From: an uncultured Clostridium sp.
GTDB taxonomy: Bacteria; Bacillota; Clostridia; Lachnospirales; Lachnospiraceae
NCBI GenBank assembly: GCA_900551225.1
Contig: URUZ01000009.1
Location: 1-29,610 of the forward strand
Reading direction: 5' to 3'
DNA: 29,610 nt
In this document: positions 8,319 to 16,798 of the stretch, piece after piece
How positions within the stretch are numbered: the first letter of the stretch is position 1
How the letters are laid out: each line of letters opens with the position of its first letter
The notes under the pieces: model-generated
The model's database searches: none
Told to the model about the DNA's origin: nothing
What the model saw: only the letters and a program-made list of their open reading frames with translations
Made by a program: the position numbers and the translations under genes

Positions 8319-8385
8319 AATCGTGCTACAATTGGCTGAGAAGCATTTTCACAATATGTTCTCAGAAAAGGAATTGGACAAACCT

Positions 8386-9195
8386 ATGATTTTCGACACA
8401 CATGCACACTATGACGACGAAGCATTTGACAGTGACCGGGACCAGCTGCTGGACAGTTTAAAGGCGGCCGGAATCCTGGCAGTGACCAATATAGGCGCCA
8501 GCCTCGCCAGCTGCCGCACCACCCTGGAACTGGTGGAGAGATACCCCTGGATGTACGGAGCCGTGGGCGTCCACCCCAGCGAGACCATGGAGCTGGAAAT
8601 GGAGAGCCCCCATGGCTGTGCTCAGGGGAGGGATGAGGATGGAATCCGGTGGCTGCGGGAAGCGGCTGCCGGAGAGCGGATCGTGGCCATCGGGGAGATC
8701 GGCCTGGATTACTACTGGGAGGAGCCGGATCACGAGATCCAGAAGAAATGGTTTACCCGCCAGCTGGACCTGGCCCGGGAACTGAAGCTGCCGGTGGTGA
8801 TTCACAGCCGGGATGCGGCAAAGGACACCCTGGATATCATGAAGGGGGAGCACGCCGGAGACTTAGGCGGGGTGATCCACTGTTTCTCCTACACCAAGGA
8901 GACGGCCAGGGAGTACCTGAATATGGGGTATTATCTGGGCATCGGCGGCGTGGTCACCTTCAATAATGCCAAGAAGCTGAAGGAGGTGGTGGAGTATGCG
9001 CCTCTGGAGTCCATTGTGCTGGAGACGGACTGTCCTTATCTGGCCCCTGTGCCGAACCGGGGGAAACGCAACTCCTCCCTGAACCTGCCCCATGTGGTGG
9101 AAATGATCGCCGCGCTGAAGCATGTATCTGAGGAGCAGGTGGAGGCAGTGACCTGGGAGAATGCCAGGAAGATGTACCGTATCAATGAGATATGA
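8386..9195 (+). CDS. TatD family metal-dependent deoxyribonuclease
   Basis: This 269-residue TIM-barrel hydrolase shows all family landmarks in order: IFDTHAHYDD (metal-binding HxH), VGVHPSE, AIGEIGLDYYW (metal-binding Glu), LPVVIHSRDA, GVIHCFSY, and LETDCPYLAPVPNRGKRN near the end. TatD enzymes are cytoplasmic 3'-5' nucleases linked to DNA repair and turnover. The ATG at 8386 gives the normal N-terminus (MIFDTHAH); an in-frame GTG at 8323 would add 21 unrelated residues and has no RBS. The RBS used is probably AAGGA at 8368-8372, rather far upstream. A strong terminator follows. Confidence 0.93.
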   Translation: MIFDTHAHYDDEAFDSDRDQLLDSLKAAGILAVTNIGASLASCRTTLELVERYPWMYGAVGVHPSETMELEMESPHGCAQGRDEDGIRWLREAAAGERIVAIGEIGLDYYWEEPDHEIQKKWFTRQLDLARELKLPVVIHSRDAAKDTLDIMKGEHAGDLGGVIHCFSYTKETAREYLNMGYYLGIGGVVTFNNAKKLKEVVEYAPLESIVLETDCPYLAPVPNRGKRNSSLNLPHVVEMIAALKHVSEEQVEAVTWENARKMYRINEI

Positions 9196-9238
9196 TAAGT
9201 AAATGTGCTGAGGAAATATATTAAGCCAGAATAGACTT

Positions 9239-9277
9239 CGCCGGAACGGACTGATTGCCGTTCCGGCGGAGTTTTTT
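9239..9277 (+). terminator. Intrinsic terminator after the TatD gene
   Basis: A perfect 11-bp stem, CGCCGGAACGG (9239-9249) with CCGTTCCGGCG (9258-9268), has an 8-nt loop and is followed by six T residues (9272-9277). Confidence 0.92.
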
Positions 9278-9351
9278 GCATCGCGCCAGCCGCCCGCTTC
9301 ATTGTGAATATAGTGCGGTTTGTTTCGCGGAATCTGTGAAAATTGTTGAAC

Positions 9352-9380
9352 TTGATAATGAGTCGGAAACTATAGATAAT
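9352..9380 (+). promoter_or_regulatory. Candidate promoter of the PRD regulator gene
   Basis: TTGATA (9352-9357) and GATAAT (9375-9380) are 17 bp apart. The predicted transcript would start only about 11 nt before the ATG at 9398, leaving a short leader and weak RBS, so an overlapping pair such as TTGAAC at 9346 is also possible. Confidence 0.4.
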
Positions 9381-9397
9381 GTAACCAGGTAAAAAAT

Positions 9398-11494
9398 ATG
9401 AATATTAGACAAAAATATGAGTTAAAAATGCTCTCCATTGATGGAAGCGTCAGTATGGAAAAAATCGCGGAGATCTTCTCCATCAACCTGCGGACGGTCC
9501 GGTATGACATTCGGTTACTGAATGATTATCTGCAGCAGGAGATGGGGCAGGAGTGCATCCGGGTCATCAGCAAGACCGCCCAGGTGGAGGAGGAGGTCAA
9601 GGGGAAGCTGGCCAGCCTGGCGGAGCTGGGGGTCAGGGATTTCTATGCGGACCGCCTCACCGGGGAGGAACGGATGCTGCTGATTGTGTTTGACCTGTGC
9701 TGGTCCAGCCGCCGCAGCACCATCCAGGATATGGCGGACAAGTATTTTGTCAGCCGCACCACAGTGAACGCGGATATGGTGGCAGTGAAGGACTACTGTA
9801 AAAAGAACGATATCCGGCTCATCAGCCAGAGGGGGAAGGGGATCTATATTGATGCGGACGAGGTAGGCAGAAGGCGGTACCTGTCCAAGGTGATCCGGGA
9901 CTTTACGGCTCTGACGGCCAACCGCGCCAGGGACGAAGTTTCCATTTATTCTCAGTGGTTTGATGAGCAGGGACTGGAGCAGATCAAAACCATTATTGCG
10001 GATGCGGAGGAGGAATTCTCCACCTATCTGGATGACATTGCCTATGAGGCCCTGGTGATCCACATTGCGCTGTCCATTGAACGGTTTAAGACCAACGCAG
10101 AGTATGGGGAGGTGGCCGGTGTGGGGCAGGCCAGCCAGGACAGCCTGCAGTACCGGATGGCTTTCAACATTGTCCGGCGCGTTAACCAGGCATTTGACAT
10201 CCGTCTGCCCGACACGGAAGTTTACTATGTGGCGGTGCACATGGGCGCCAAGTCCAGCGCCATTATTAAGCAGGAGAAGTATGGGGACATTTTCCTGGAA
10301 TACTACTGCATCAAGACCATTGCCAGCGTCAGCAAGCAGATTGATTACGATCTGACCAGTGATGAGCGCCTGTATGACAGCCTGTTCCAGCACATCAGCG
10401 CCTGCGCCTACCGGAAGAAGAACGGCATGCTTCTGGAGAACCCCTTAAAGGAGGAGCTGATCCGCAATTACCAGGAACTGTATGAGGCGGTGAGGGCTGT
10501 ACTGCTCAGCGCGGAGGAGCCGGATGTGATCGTACCCACGGACGATGAGATTGCGTACATCCTCCTTCATTTTGCGGCAGCTATCAACCGGAAGCGGCAG
10601 AATGCCCGGCGGACCGTCAATGTGGTGGTGGTATGCGCCACGGGCATCGGTACGGCGGAGCTGGTGGTCACGGGCCTGAACCGGAACTTCAGACTGGATA
10701 TCAGAGGCACTGTGGCCAGGCATCAGCTGGATAAATTCCTGCAGAAGGAGGACGTGGACCTGATTATCACCACAGTGCCCCTCCAGACCAGGAGACCGTT
10801 TGTGAAGGTCAGCCCCCTGCTTAAGCGGGATGATATTGTGCGGATCAGCAAGCAGCTGCTGGACATGGGATTTCATATCGACCAGTCCATGGAAACCCAG
10901 GAGGGGGACAGCGGGACCGCCGTCCGCTTAAAGCAGCTGCTGGAGCAGTATTCGTCCAAGGAGGACGAGGCTGTGCTGCTGCGGGAGATCCGCCGGATTG
11001 TGCAGCATGAAAATAAGACAAAGATTGAGGACAAGTTTATGTTAAGTGAATTGGTTAATGAAAGGAGCATCCGCCTGGACGTGGTCTGCCACAGCTGGGA
11101 GGAGGCGGTGAGGGCGTCAGGGCAGATCCTCATTGACAACGGCGATATCACCGGGGAGTACGTGCAGGCGGTGATTGACAATGTAAATGAAGTCGGCCCG
11201 TACATTGTCATTACAAAAGGTGTTGCGCTGCCCCATGCCACCAACAAAATCGGGGTGAAGCACACGGCCATGTCCCTGATCAGCCTGAAAACGCCGGTCA
11301 ATTTTGGGAGCAAGGCCAATGATCCTGTGAAATATGTGTTCATGCTGGCCACTGTAGACGCCAATTCCCATCTGGGGGCGCTGCAGGACTTGGCGGAGTT
11401 CCTGGGCAGGCAGGACTTTATGAAGGTTCTGGAGACTGCCGGGGATGCCCACAGCATTGTGTCATATATTAAAGATAATGAAAGCAATACCTAG
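9398..11494 (+). CDS. PRD-containing transcription regulator with EIIB and EIIA domains
   Basis: This 698-residue protein has the MtlR/LicR/ManR architecture. Two N-terminal helix-turn-helix domains (about 1-60 and 85-150) are followed by PRD1 (conserved His222 and His281), PRD2 (His332 and His391), an EIIB-like domain (VVVVCATGIGTAE, Cys413) and a C-terminal EIIA type 2 domain (VALPHATNK, His613). Such proteins activate PTS operons and are tuned by phosphorylation from HPr and their cognate PTS. All key His/Cys residues are present, so full PTS regulation is plausible. No PTS permease or sugar enzyme lies nearby, so the target is unknown. The TAG stop (11492-11494) lies within the terminal bases of a palindromic repeat, so the repeat may define the C-terminus. 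RBS is weak (CCAGG). Confidence 0.9.
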   Translation: MNIRQKYELKMLSIDGSVSMEKIAEIFSINLRTVRYDIRLLNDYLQQEMGQECIRVISKTAQVEEEVKGKLASLAELGVRDFYADRLTGEERMLLIVFDLCWSSRRSTIQDMADKYFVSRTTVNADMVAVKDYCKKNDIRLISQRGKGIYIDADEVGRRRYLSKVIRDFTALTANRARDEVSIYSQWFDEQGLEQIKTIIADAEEEFSTYLDDIAYEALVIHIALSIERFKTNAEYGEVAGVGQASQDSLQYRMAFNIVRRVNQAFDIRLPDTEVYYVAVHMGAKSSAIIKQEKYGDIFLEYYCIKTIASVSKQIDYDLTSDERLYDSLFQHISACAYRKKNGMLLENPLKEELIRNYQELYEAVRAVLLSAEEPDVIVPTDDEIAYILLHFAAAINRKRQNARRTVNVVVVCATGIGTAELVVTGLNRNFRLDIRGTVARHQLDKFLQKEDVDLIITTVPLQTRRPFVKVSPLLKRDDIVRISKQLLDMGFHIDQSMETQEGDSGTAVRLKQLLEQYSSKEDEAVLLREIRRIVQHENKTKIEDKFMLSELVNERSIRLDVVCHSWEEAVRASGQILIDNGDITGEYVQAVIDNVNEVGPYIVITKGVALPHATNKIGVKHTAMSLISLKTPVNFGSKANDPVKYVFMLATVDANSHLGALQDLAEFLGRQDFMKVLETAGDAHSIVSYIKDNESNT

Positions 11495-11656
11495 AGCGTG
11501 TTTGATAATTCATTTCCGCCATCTGTACGCCCCACTCTGTGGCATATTTGACCCCAATTCGGTCAACGTAGCCCGCTACGCCTCCCTCATCGGGATCAAA
11601 TCTCCCACAAAGTGGGACGCACAGCTGACGAAAAGCAATTATCAAACACGCTCTAG
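11491..11656. repeat. 166-bp palindromic MITE-like element
   Basis: The element has perfect 20-bp inverted ends: CTAGAGCGTGTTTGATAATT at 11491-11510 and its reverse complement at 11637-11656. The inner arms match imperfectly, with many mismatches that would become G-U pairs in RNA, and the centre is CGTAGC-CC-GCTACG (about 11569-11582). It has no coding capacity, resembling a non-autonomous element. It supplies the stop codon of the upstream regulator and ends 9 nt before the RBS of coaBC, so it lies wholly in the intergenic space. A diverged end copy is at 19675-19697. Confidence 0.88.
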
Positions 11657-11680
11657 TTCGTGGATAAGGAGGATTCAAGG

Positions 11681-12877
11681 ATGTTAAAAGATAAAACCAT
11701 ACTTCTGGGCGTGACGGGAAGTATTGCGGCGTATAAAATTGCGGGCCTGGCCAGTATGCTGGTGAAGCAGGGGGCGAGGGTCCATGTGCTGATGACGAAA
11801 AATGCCGTGAACTTCATCAACCCAATTACATTTGAGACACTGACCGGGCATAAGTGCCTGGTGGATACCTTTGACCGGAACTTTGAATACAGTGTGGAGC
11901 ATGTGGCGCTGGCCAAGGCGGCCGACGTGGTGATGATTGCGCCTGCCTCGGCCAATGTAATCGGCAAGATCGCCCATGGGATCGCTGACGACATGCTGAC
12001 TACCACTGTGATGGCCTGCCGCTGCAAAAAGATTCTGGCCCCTGCCATGAATACCAATATGTATGAAAACCCAATCGTCCAGGACAATCTGGAGATTCTC
12101 AGAAAGTACGGCATGGAGGTGATTGCCCCGGCAAACGGCTATCTTGCCTGCGGGGACACAGGGGCCGGCAAGATGCCGGAGCCGGAGGTACTGTATGAGT
12201 ATATTGTCAGGGAGGCGGCCTTTAAGCAGGATCTGGCGGGCAGGAAGGTGCTGGTGACGGCGGGGCCTACCAGAGAGTCCATTGACCCCGTTCGCTTTAG
12301 CACCAACCGTTCCGCCGGGAAGATGGGGTATGCCATTGCCAGGGCGGCGGCTTACCGCGGAGCTGAGGTGACGCTGGTTACAGGGCCGGTGAATATTAAG
12401 CCGCCCATGTTTGCGGACACGGTGCAGGTGGAGAGCGCCCGGGAAATGTTTGAGGCGGTGACCTCCAGAAGCGATGACCAGGATATAATTGTCAAGGCTG
12501 CGGCTGTGGCGGACTACAGGCCTCAGACCGTGGGCGCGGAGAAGATCAAGAAGTCTGACGGCGATATGGGCATTGCGCTGGAGCGGACGGACGATATCTT
12601 GGGATGGCTGGGGAACCACAGGAGAGAGGGCCAGTTTCTCTGCGGATTTTCCATGGAGACCCAGAATATGCTGGAGAACTCCACGGCTAAGCTGGAGCGG
12701 AAGCATCTGGACATGATCGTGGCCAACAATCTGAAGGTAGCCGGGGCCGGGTTCGGCACGGACACTAACGTGGTGACGCTGATTACGGCGGATGGAGCCA
12801 GAGAACTGCCTATACTGACCAAGGATGAGGTAGCCCACCGGCTGCTGACTGAGATTCTGGATATGCAGCAGGGATAA
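11681..12877 (+). CDS. coaBC: Bifunctional phosphopantothenoylcysteine decarboxylase/synthase CoaBC
   Basis: This 398-residue enzyme performs two steps of coenzyme A synthesis: CoaB joins 4'-phosphopantothenate to cysteine using CTP, and CoaC (N-terminal, FMN-dependent) decarboxylates the product to 4'-phosphopantetheine. The CoaC part shows GVTGSIAAYK, catalytic His75 in SVEHVALA, PAMNTNM with Asn124, and the substrate-clamp Cys157 in LACGDTGAGKMPEP. The CoaB part follows from about residue 188 with VTAGPTRESIDPVRFSTNRS and AAAVADYRP. Length is typical. The ATG at 11681 has AAGGAGG at 11666-11672, better than an in-frame GTG 7 codons upstream. No independent promoter is visible except possibly within the palindromic repeat directly upstream. 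Confidence 0.96.
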   Translation: MLKDKTILLGVTGSIAAYKIAGLASMLVKQGARVHVLMTKNAVNFINPITFETLTGHKCLVDTFDRNFEYSVEHVALAKAADVVMIAPASANVIGKIAHGIADDMLTTTVMACRCKKILAPAMNTNMYENPIVQDNLEILRKYGMEVIAPANGYLACGDTGAGKMPEPEVLYEYIVREAAFKQDLAGRKVLVTAGPTRESIDPVRFSTNRSAGKMGYAIARAAAYRGAEVTLVTGPVNIKPPMFADTVQVESAREMFEAVTSRSDDQDIIVKAAAVADYRPQTVGAEKIKKSDGDMGIALERTDDILGWLGNHRREGQFLCGFSMETQNMLENSTAKLERKHLDMIVANNLKVAGAGFGTDTNVVTLITADGARELPILTKDEVAHRLLTEILDMQQG

Positions 12878-12881
12878 CACC

Positions 12882-12910
12882 TTGACTTTGACTGATAATC
12901 ATAATAAAAT
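12882..12910 (+). promoter_or_regulatory. Promoter of the prfC operon
   Basis: TTGACT (12882-12887) and TAAAAT (12905-12910) are separated by 17 bp, just after the coaBC stop. The transcript would have a leader of roughly 115 nt before the TTG start of prfC. Confidence 0.65.
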
Positions 12911-12930
12911 AGAATGGATATTTACCACAT

Positions 12931-13004
12931 TATGGACGTACCGTACCGGGCGTCCATATTTGCGGGCAGTGAAATGTGCGCGCAGGCGCGCCTCACTGTG
13001 TGAG
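12931..13004 (+). promoter_or_regulatory. Hairpin-rich prfC leader
   Basis: Three possible stems are visible. TATGGACG (12931-12938) pairs with CGTCCATA (12951-12958). CAGTGA (12967-12972) pairs with TCACTG (12993-12998), with an inner GCGCG/CGCGC stem. CTCAC-TGT-GTGAG (12992-13004) uses the same bases as the second stem's 3' arm, so the last two are mutually exclusive. The RBS GGAGG lies only 12 nt further on. Function, if any, is unknown. Confidence 0.35.
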
Positions 13005-13030
13005 CAGAAACAAGATGGAGGACGAAAGAT

Positions 13031-14635
13031 TTGTCACAGACCTTAGATCAGATTACAGAGGAAATAAAGAAGCGCAGAACATTTGCCATCATATCCCACC
13101 CGGATGCAGGTAAGACCACACTGACCGAGAAATTCCTGCTTTACGGAGGCGCCATCAACCTGGCCGGAACCGTAAAGGGCAGAAAGGCTGCGAAGCACGC
13201 GGTGTCTGACTGGATGGAGATTGAGAAGGAGAGAGGTATCTCCGTAACCTCCTCAGCCATGCAGTTCAATTACGAGGGCTACTGCATCAACATTTTGGAT
13301 ACACCGGGACACCAGGACTTCTCTGAGGATACCTACCGCACCCTGATGGCTGCTGACTCTGCGGTTATGGTGATCGACGGTTCAAAGGGCGTGGAGGCGC
13401 AGACCATCAAGCTGTTTAAGGTCTGTGTGATGCGCCATATCCCCATTTTCACATTTATCAACAAGTATGACCGGGAGGCGAGAGATCCCTATGAGCTGCT
13501 GGACGAGATCGAGAATGTGCTGGGTATCCGCACCTGTCCAGTGAACTGGCCCATTGGCTGCGGTAAGAATTTCAAGGGCGTGTACGACCGGTTTACCAAG
13601 AAGATCACAACATTTACAGCGGCCATGGGCGGCGCCAGGGAGGTGGCCAGCCAGGAATTTGACGCGGATGCCACCGATGTGGAGGCTCTGATCGGACCGA
13701 TCTATCATCAGCAGCTTCAGGACGACATCGAGCTTCTGGACGGAGCCAGCGATGAGCTGGACATGGAGCGGGTGCAGAGGGGGGATCTGTCTCCCGTGTT
13801 CTTCGGTTCTGCTCTGACCAACTTTGGTGTGGAGACTTTCCTGGAACATTTCCTGCAGATGACCACATCACCACTGCCCAGGAACACGCTGGACGGTGTT
13901 GTGGACCCCTTCAGCCCTGATTTTTCAGCCTTTGTGTTTAAAATCCAGGCCAACATGAACAAAGCCCACAGGGACAGGATTGCATTTATGCGCATCTGCT
14001 CCGGCAAGTTTGAGGCAGGCATGGAAGTGAACCATGTCCAGGGCGGCCGCAAGATCCGCCTGACCCAGCCCCAGCAGCTGATGGCCCAGGACCGCAAGAT
14101 TGTGGAGGAGGCCTATGCAGGGGACATTATCGGCGTCTTTGATCCGGGCATTTTCTCCATAGGGGACACCTTGTGCGCCTCCGGTGAGAAGCTGGAATTT
14201 GAGGGAATCCCCACCTTTGCGCCGGAGCATTTCGCCAGAGTGCGCCAGGTGGACACCATGAAGCGCAAGCAGTTCATCAAGGGTGTGAACCAGATCGCCC
14301 AGGAGGGCGCCATCCAGATCTTCCAGGAATTCAACTCCGGTATGGAGGAGATTATCGTGGGCGTGGTGGGCGTGCTGCAGTTTGAAGTGCTGACTTACCG
14401 TCTGAAAAATGAGTATAATGTAGAAGTGGCTCTGGAGAAGCTGCCATTTGAGTACATCCGCTGGGTGGAGAACCCGCAGGAGATCGATGTGGCCAGAATC
14501 CAGGGAACGTCGGATATGAAACGGATCAAAGACTTAAAGGACAACCCGCTGCTGCTGTTTATCAACAGCTGGAGTGTGGGAATGGTTCTGGAACGGAATC
14601 CGGGACTGAAACTGTCTGAGTTCGGCAGGGGATAG
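13031..14635 (+). CDS. prfC: Peptide chain release factor 3
   Basis: This 534-residue translational GTPase removes RF1/RF2 from the ribosome after termination. It shows the G1 loop SHPDAGKTT (residues 22-30), a switch region around EKERGISVTSS, G3 DTPGHQDF and G4 NKYD (most relatives have NKLD). Domains II and III follow with RF3-type sequence such as MEEIIVGVVGVLQFEVL, and the length matches RF3 (about 530) rather than EF-G (about 700). The TTG start at 13031 is chosen because GGAGG at 13017-13021 is well spaced and the N-terminus is family-like. It heads a probable operon with the YqeY-family gene (31 nt downstream) and the dipeptidase gene. Confidence 0.95.
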   Translation: MSQTLDQITEEIKKRRTFAIISHPDAGKTTLTEKFLLYGGAINLAGTVKGRKAAKHAVSDWMEIEKERGISVTSSAMQFNYEGYCINILDTPGHQDFSEDTYRTLMAADSAVMVIDGSKGVEAQTIKLFKVCVMRHIPIFTFINKYDREARDPYELLDEIENVLGIRTCPVNWPIGCGKNFKGVYDRFTKKITTFTAAMGGAREVASQEFDADATDVEALIGPIYHQQLQDDIELLDGASDELDMERVQRGDLSPVFFGSALTNFGVETFLEHFLQMTTSPLPRNTLDGVVDPFSPDFSAFVFKIQANMNKAHRDRIAFMRICSGKFEAGMEVNHVQGGRKIRLTQPQQLMAQDRKIVEEAYAGDIIGVFDPGIFSIGDTLCASGEKLEFEGIPTFAPEHFARVRQVDTMKRKQFIKGVNQIAQEGAIQIFQEFNSGMEEIIVGVVGVLQFEVLTYRLKNEYNVEVALEKLPFEYIRWVENPQEIDVARIQGTSDMKRIKDLKDNPLLLFINSWSVGMVLERNPGLKLSEFGRG

Positions 14636-14666
14636 ACCTGCTGTTTGAGCAAGGAGGAACCAAATT

Positions 14667-15113
14667 ATGAGCAGAATTGAAGTAGTGCGCACCGCCATGG
14701 TAGCAGCTATGAAGGCCAAGGATAAAGCCAGGAAGGATTCTCTGTCCATGCTGCTGTCCGTGTTGAAAAATGCGGAGATTGACAAGCGTGAGCCATTGAC
14801 CGAGGCTGAGGAGGATGCCATTGTAAAGAAGGAGATCAGGCAGACCCAGGAGACCTATGACACCGCTCCCGCGGACCGCCAGGATATCCGGGACGATGCT
14901 GCCGCCCGTCTGGCTGTATACAAGGAGTTCGCGCCTGAGGATATGACCAGGGACCAGATTGCAGAGGTGATCAGCCAGGTTCTGTCCGAGCTGGGAATCG
15001 AGGCCCCGGCACCCAAGGATAAGGGGGCGGTTATGAAGGTTCTGATGCCCAGAGTCAAGGGGAAAGCTGACGGAAAGCTGGTGAACGAAACCCTGGCTTC
15101 CATGATGAAATAA
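14667..15113 (+). CDS. GatB/YqeY domain protein
   Basis: This 148-residue helical protein belongs to the YqeY family, related to the C-terminal tRNA-binding domain of the GatB subunit of Asp/Glu-tRNA amidotransferase. Typical sequences are KAKDKARKDSLSMLLSVLKNAEI near the start, a Glu-rich middle (EEDAIVKKEIRQ) and the end KGKADGKLVNETLASMM. Its exact role is unproven in any organism I can cite. An AAGGAGG RBS precedes the ATG. It lies between prfC and the dipeptidase gene with short gaps and no terminator. Confidence 0.92.
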   Translation: MSRIEVVRTAMVAAMKAKDKARKDSLSMLLSVLKNAEIDKREPLTEAEEDAIVKKEIRQTQETYDTAPADRQDIRDDAAARLAVYKEFAPEDMTRDQIAEVISQVLSELGIEAPAPKDKGAVMKVLMPRVKGKADGKLVNETLASMMK

Positions 15114-15128
15114 CGGAAAGGAGCTAAC

Positions 15129-16532
15129 ATGTACAAAAAGGAAATTGAACAGTATATTGACAGCCACAGACAGGAGATGCTGGATGACATCTGCACCCTG
15201 TGCCGTATCAACAGTGAGAAGATGCCCTACACTGAGGGAAAGCCATATGGAGAAGGGGCATTTGACGCACTGATGGCTGCTCTTAACATGGCTGAAAAGC
15301 ACGGCTTCTCTGTGAAGAATTATGATAATTACGTGGGAACCGCAGACTTAAACGACAAGGAGTCCTGGCTGGACATCCTGGCCCATCTGGACGTTGTGCC
15401 GGCTGGTGAGGGATGGGTGGAGACAGAGCCTTTTGAGCCGCTGGAAAAGGACGGCCGCCTCTACGGAAGAGGAACCGCTGATGATAAGGGACCTGCTGTT
15501 GCCGCTATGTACGCCATGCGCGCCGTCAAAGAGCTGGGGATTCCCCTGTCCAAGAATGTGCGCCTGATTCTGGGAACCGACGAGGAGTGCGGAAGTTCTG
15601 ATATCGACCACTATTACAGTGAGGAGAAGGAAGCACCCATGACATTTTCACCGGATGCTGAGTTCCCTGTAATCAATATTGAAAAGGGCCGCCTGGAAGG
15701 ACATTTTACCGCAAGCTGGGAGAAATCCGAAGCGCTTCCAAAGCTGGTGAGCATCAGCGCGGGAATCAAGGCCAACGTGGTGCCCGGCAAGGCCCACGCC
15801 ACGGTGGAAGGGTTTGAAATCAATGACCTGACGGCCGCTGCCGGAAAGGCTGAGGCTGCAACCGGTATCCAGTTTGAGTTCCAGGTACAGCATGATGTGG
15901 TAAATATTACGGCGATCGGAGACGGAGCCCACGCTTCCACACCTCAGGAGGGGAAAAATGCCCTGACCGGGCTGTTATACCTGCTGACGACCCTGTCCTT
16001 TGCAGACTGCCCCCAGATGGAAGCGATTAAAGCCCTGGCTGAGCTGATGCCCCACGGGGATACCTGCGGCAAAGCCATGGGAATCGCCATGGGCGATGAG
16101 CTGTCCGGAGATCTGACTCTGGCCTTCAGCATGCTGAATGTCAGCGCAGAGAGCCTGGAAGGCGTATTTGACAGCCGCTGCCCAATCTGCTCCAATGAGG
16201 ACAATGTGCTGAAACCCGCCAGAGAAAATATGGCGGCAAAGGGCATCACCCTCGTCAATGAAGATATGATTGCGCCTCACCATGTGGATGGGGACTCCCA
16301 CTTTGTAAAGACGCTGCTGTCCGCTTACGAGGAGTACACAGGCCTTAAGGGCAGCTGCCAGTCCACCGGAGGCGGTACGTATGTGCACCATCTGGAGAAC
16401 GGCGTAGCCTTTGGCGCAAGCCTCCCCGGCACGGATAACCACATGCACGGAGCGGATGAATTTGCGGTGATTGATGAGCTTTTGATCAGCGCTAAGATCT
16501 TTGCCCAGGTAATTGTGGATCTGTGCAGCTGA
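15129..16532 (+). CDS. Sapep/PepV family metal-dependent dipeptidase
   Basis: This 467-residue cytoplasmic M20-family peptidase has the PepV/Sapep layout. The first metal ligand is in AHLDVVPAGEGW (His86, Asp88), the bridging Asp is in YGRGTADDKGP (about 119), the catalytic Glu pair is in GTDEECGSSD (152-153), and SPDAEFP (Asp176) follows. A lid domain with AHASTPQEGKNA and a late GGGTYVHHLENGVAFG supply substrate contacts. Such enzymes release amino acids from dipeptides. The gene starts 15 nt after the YqeY-family gene behind AAAGGAG and ends about 20 nt before the methionine-locus promoter. No terminator of its own is evident. Confidence 0.93.
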   Translation: MYKKEIEQYIDSHRQEMLDDICTLCRINSEKMPYTEGKPYGEGAFDALMAALNMAEKHGFSVKNYDNYVGTADLNDKESWLDILAHLDVVPAGEGWVETEPFEPLEKDGRLYGRGTADDKGPAVAAMYAMRAVKELGIPLSKNVRLILGTDEECGSSDIDHYYSEEKEAPMTFSPDAEFPVINIEKGRLEGHFTASWEKSEALPKLVSISAGIKANVVPGKAHATVEGFEINDLTAAAGKAEAATGIQFEFQVQHDVVNITAIGDGAHASTPQEGKNALTGLLYLLTTLSFADCPQMEAIKALAELMPHGDTCGKAMGIAMGDELSGDLTLAFSMLNVSAESLEGVFDSRCPICSNEDNVLKPARENMAAKGITLVNEDMIAPHHVDGDSHFVKTLLSAYEEYTGLKGSCQSTGGGTYVHHLENGVAFGASLPGTDNHMHGADEFAVIDELLISAKIFAQVIVDLCS

Positions 16533-16552
16533 GAATTTCCAATTAAAAATGC

Positions 16553-16581
16553 TTGACAAATGATGCTATGTGGTGTATCTT
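16553..16581 (+). promoter_or_regulatory. Promoter of the metNIQ leader
   Basis: TTGACA (16553-16558) and TATCTT (16576-16581) have a 17-bp spacer. The octamer ATGCTATG occurs in the spacer (16563-16570) and again in the early leader (16607-16614), possibly as a binding site, though no known regulator motif was recognised. Confidence 0.7.
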
Positions 16582-16643
16582 CATAACTAAGATAAATCCT
16601 AGCTAAATGCTATGATAGTCACAAACCATTAGGAGGAACTACT

Positions 16644-16769
16644 ATGAATCAGTTCAGAGCCATGCAGATGAATATGGGTATGATGAACGGCATGTGCATG
16701 ATGTGCTGTGTATCCCTGTGCGCTGAAAAACTGAATTCAGGTATCATTTGTATGGATTGTGAGAATTGA
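16644..16769 (+). CDS. 41-residue Met/Cys-rich leader peptide
   Basis: This small ORF has an excellent RBS (AGGAGG at 16631-16636, 7 nt before ATG) and ends with tandem stops TGA-TAA. It encodes 41 residues with ten Met (1, 7, 9, 11, 13, 14, 17, 19, 20, 37) and six Cys (18, 21, 22, 26, 36, 39). Met codons cluster between 16662 and 16703. A strong terminator starts 29 nt after the stop, and metN follows. Such enrichment in the two sulfur amino acids just before a methionine importer points to a regulatory leader peptide. The alternative is a working metal-binding miniprotein, since the Cys residues form CxxCC and CxxC groupings. No known family was recognised. Confidence 0.75.
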   Translation: MNQFRAMQMNMGMMNGMCMMCCVSLCAEKLNSGIICMDCEN

Positions 16770-16798
16770 TAAGTGTCGCTTTGAGGAAGATTTATATC

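Noticed and set aside
11684..12880. 398-codon open frame antisense to the whole of coaBC
   Set aside because: It mirrors the coding strand through biased third positions, has no RBS, and its product is His/Arg/Gln-rich without any family character.
16731..16740. Perfect palindrome CTGAATTCAG inside the leader peptide ORF
   Set aside because: It has no loop and is too short to be a stable hairpin; kept only as possible part of the attenuator folding.
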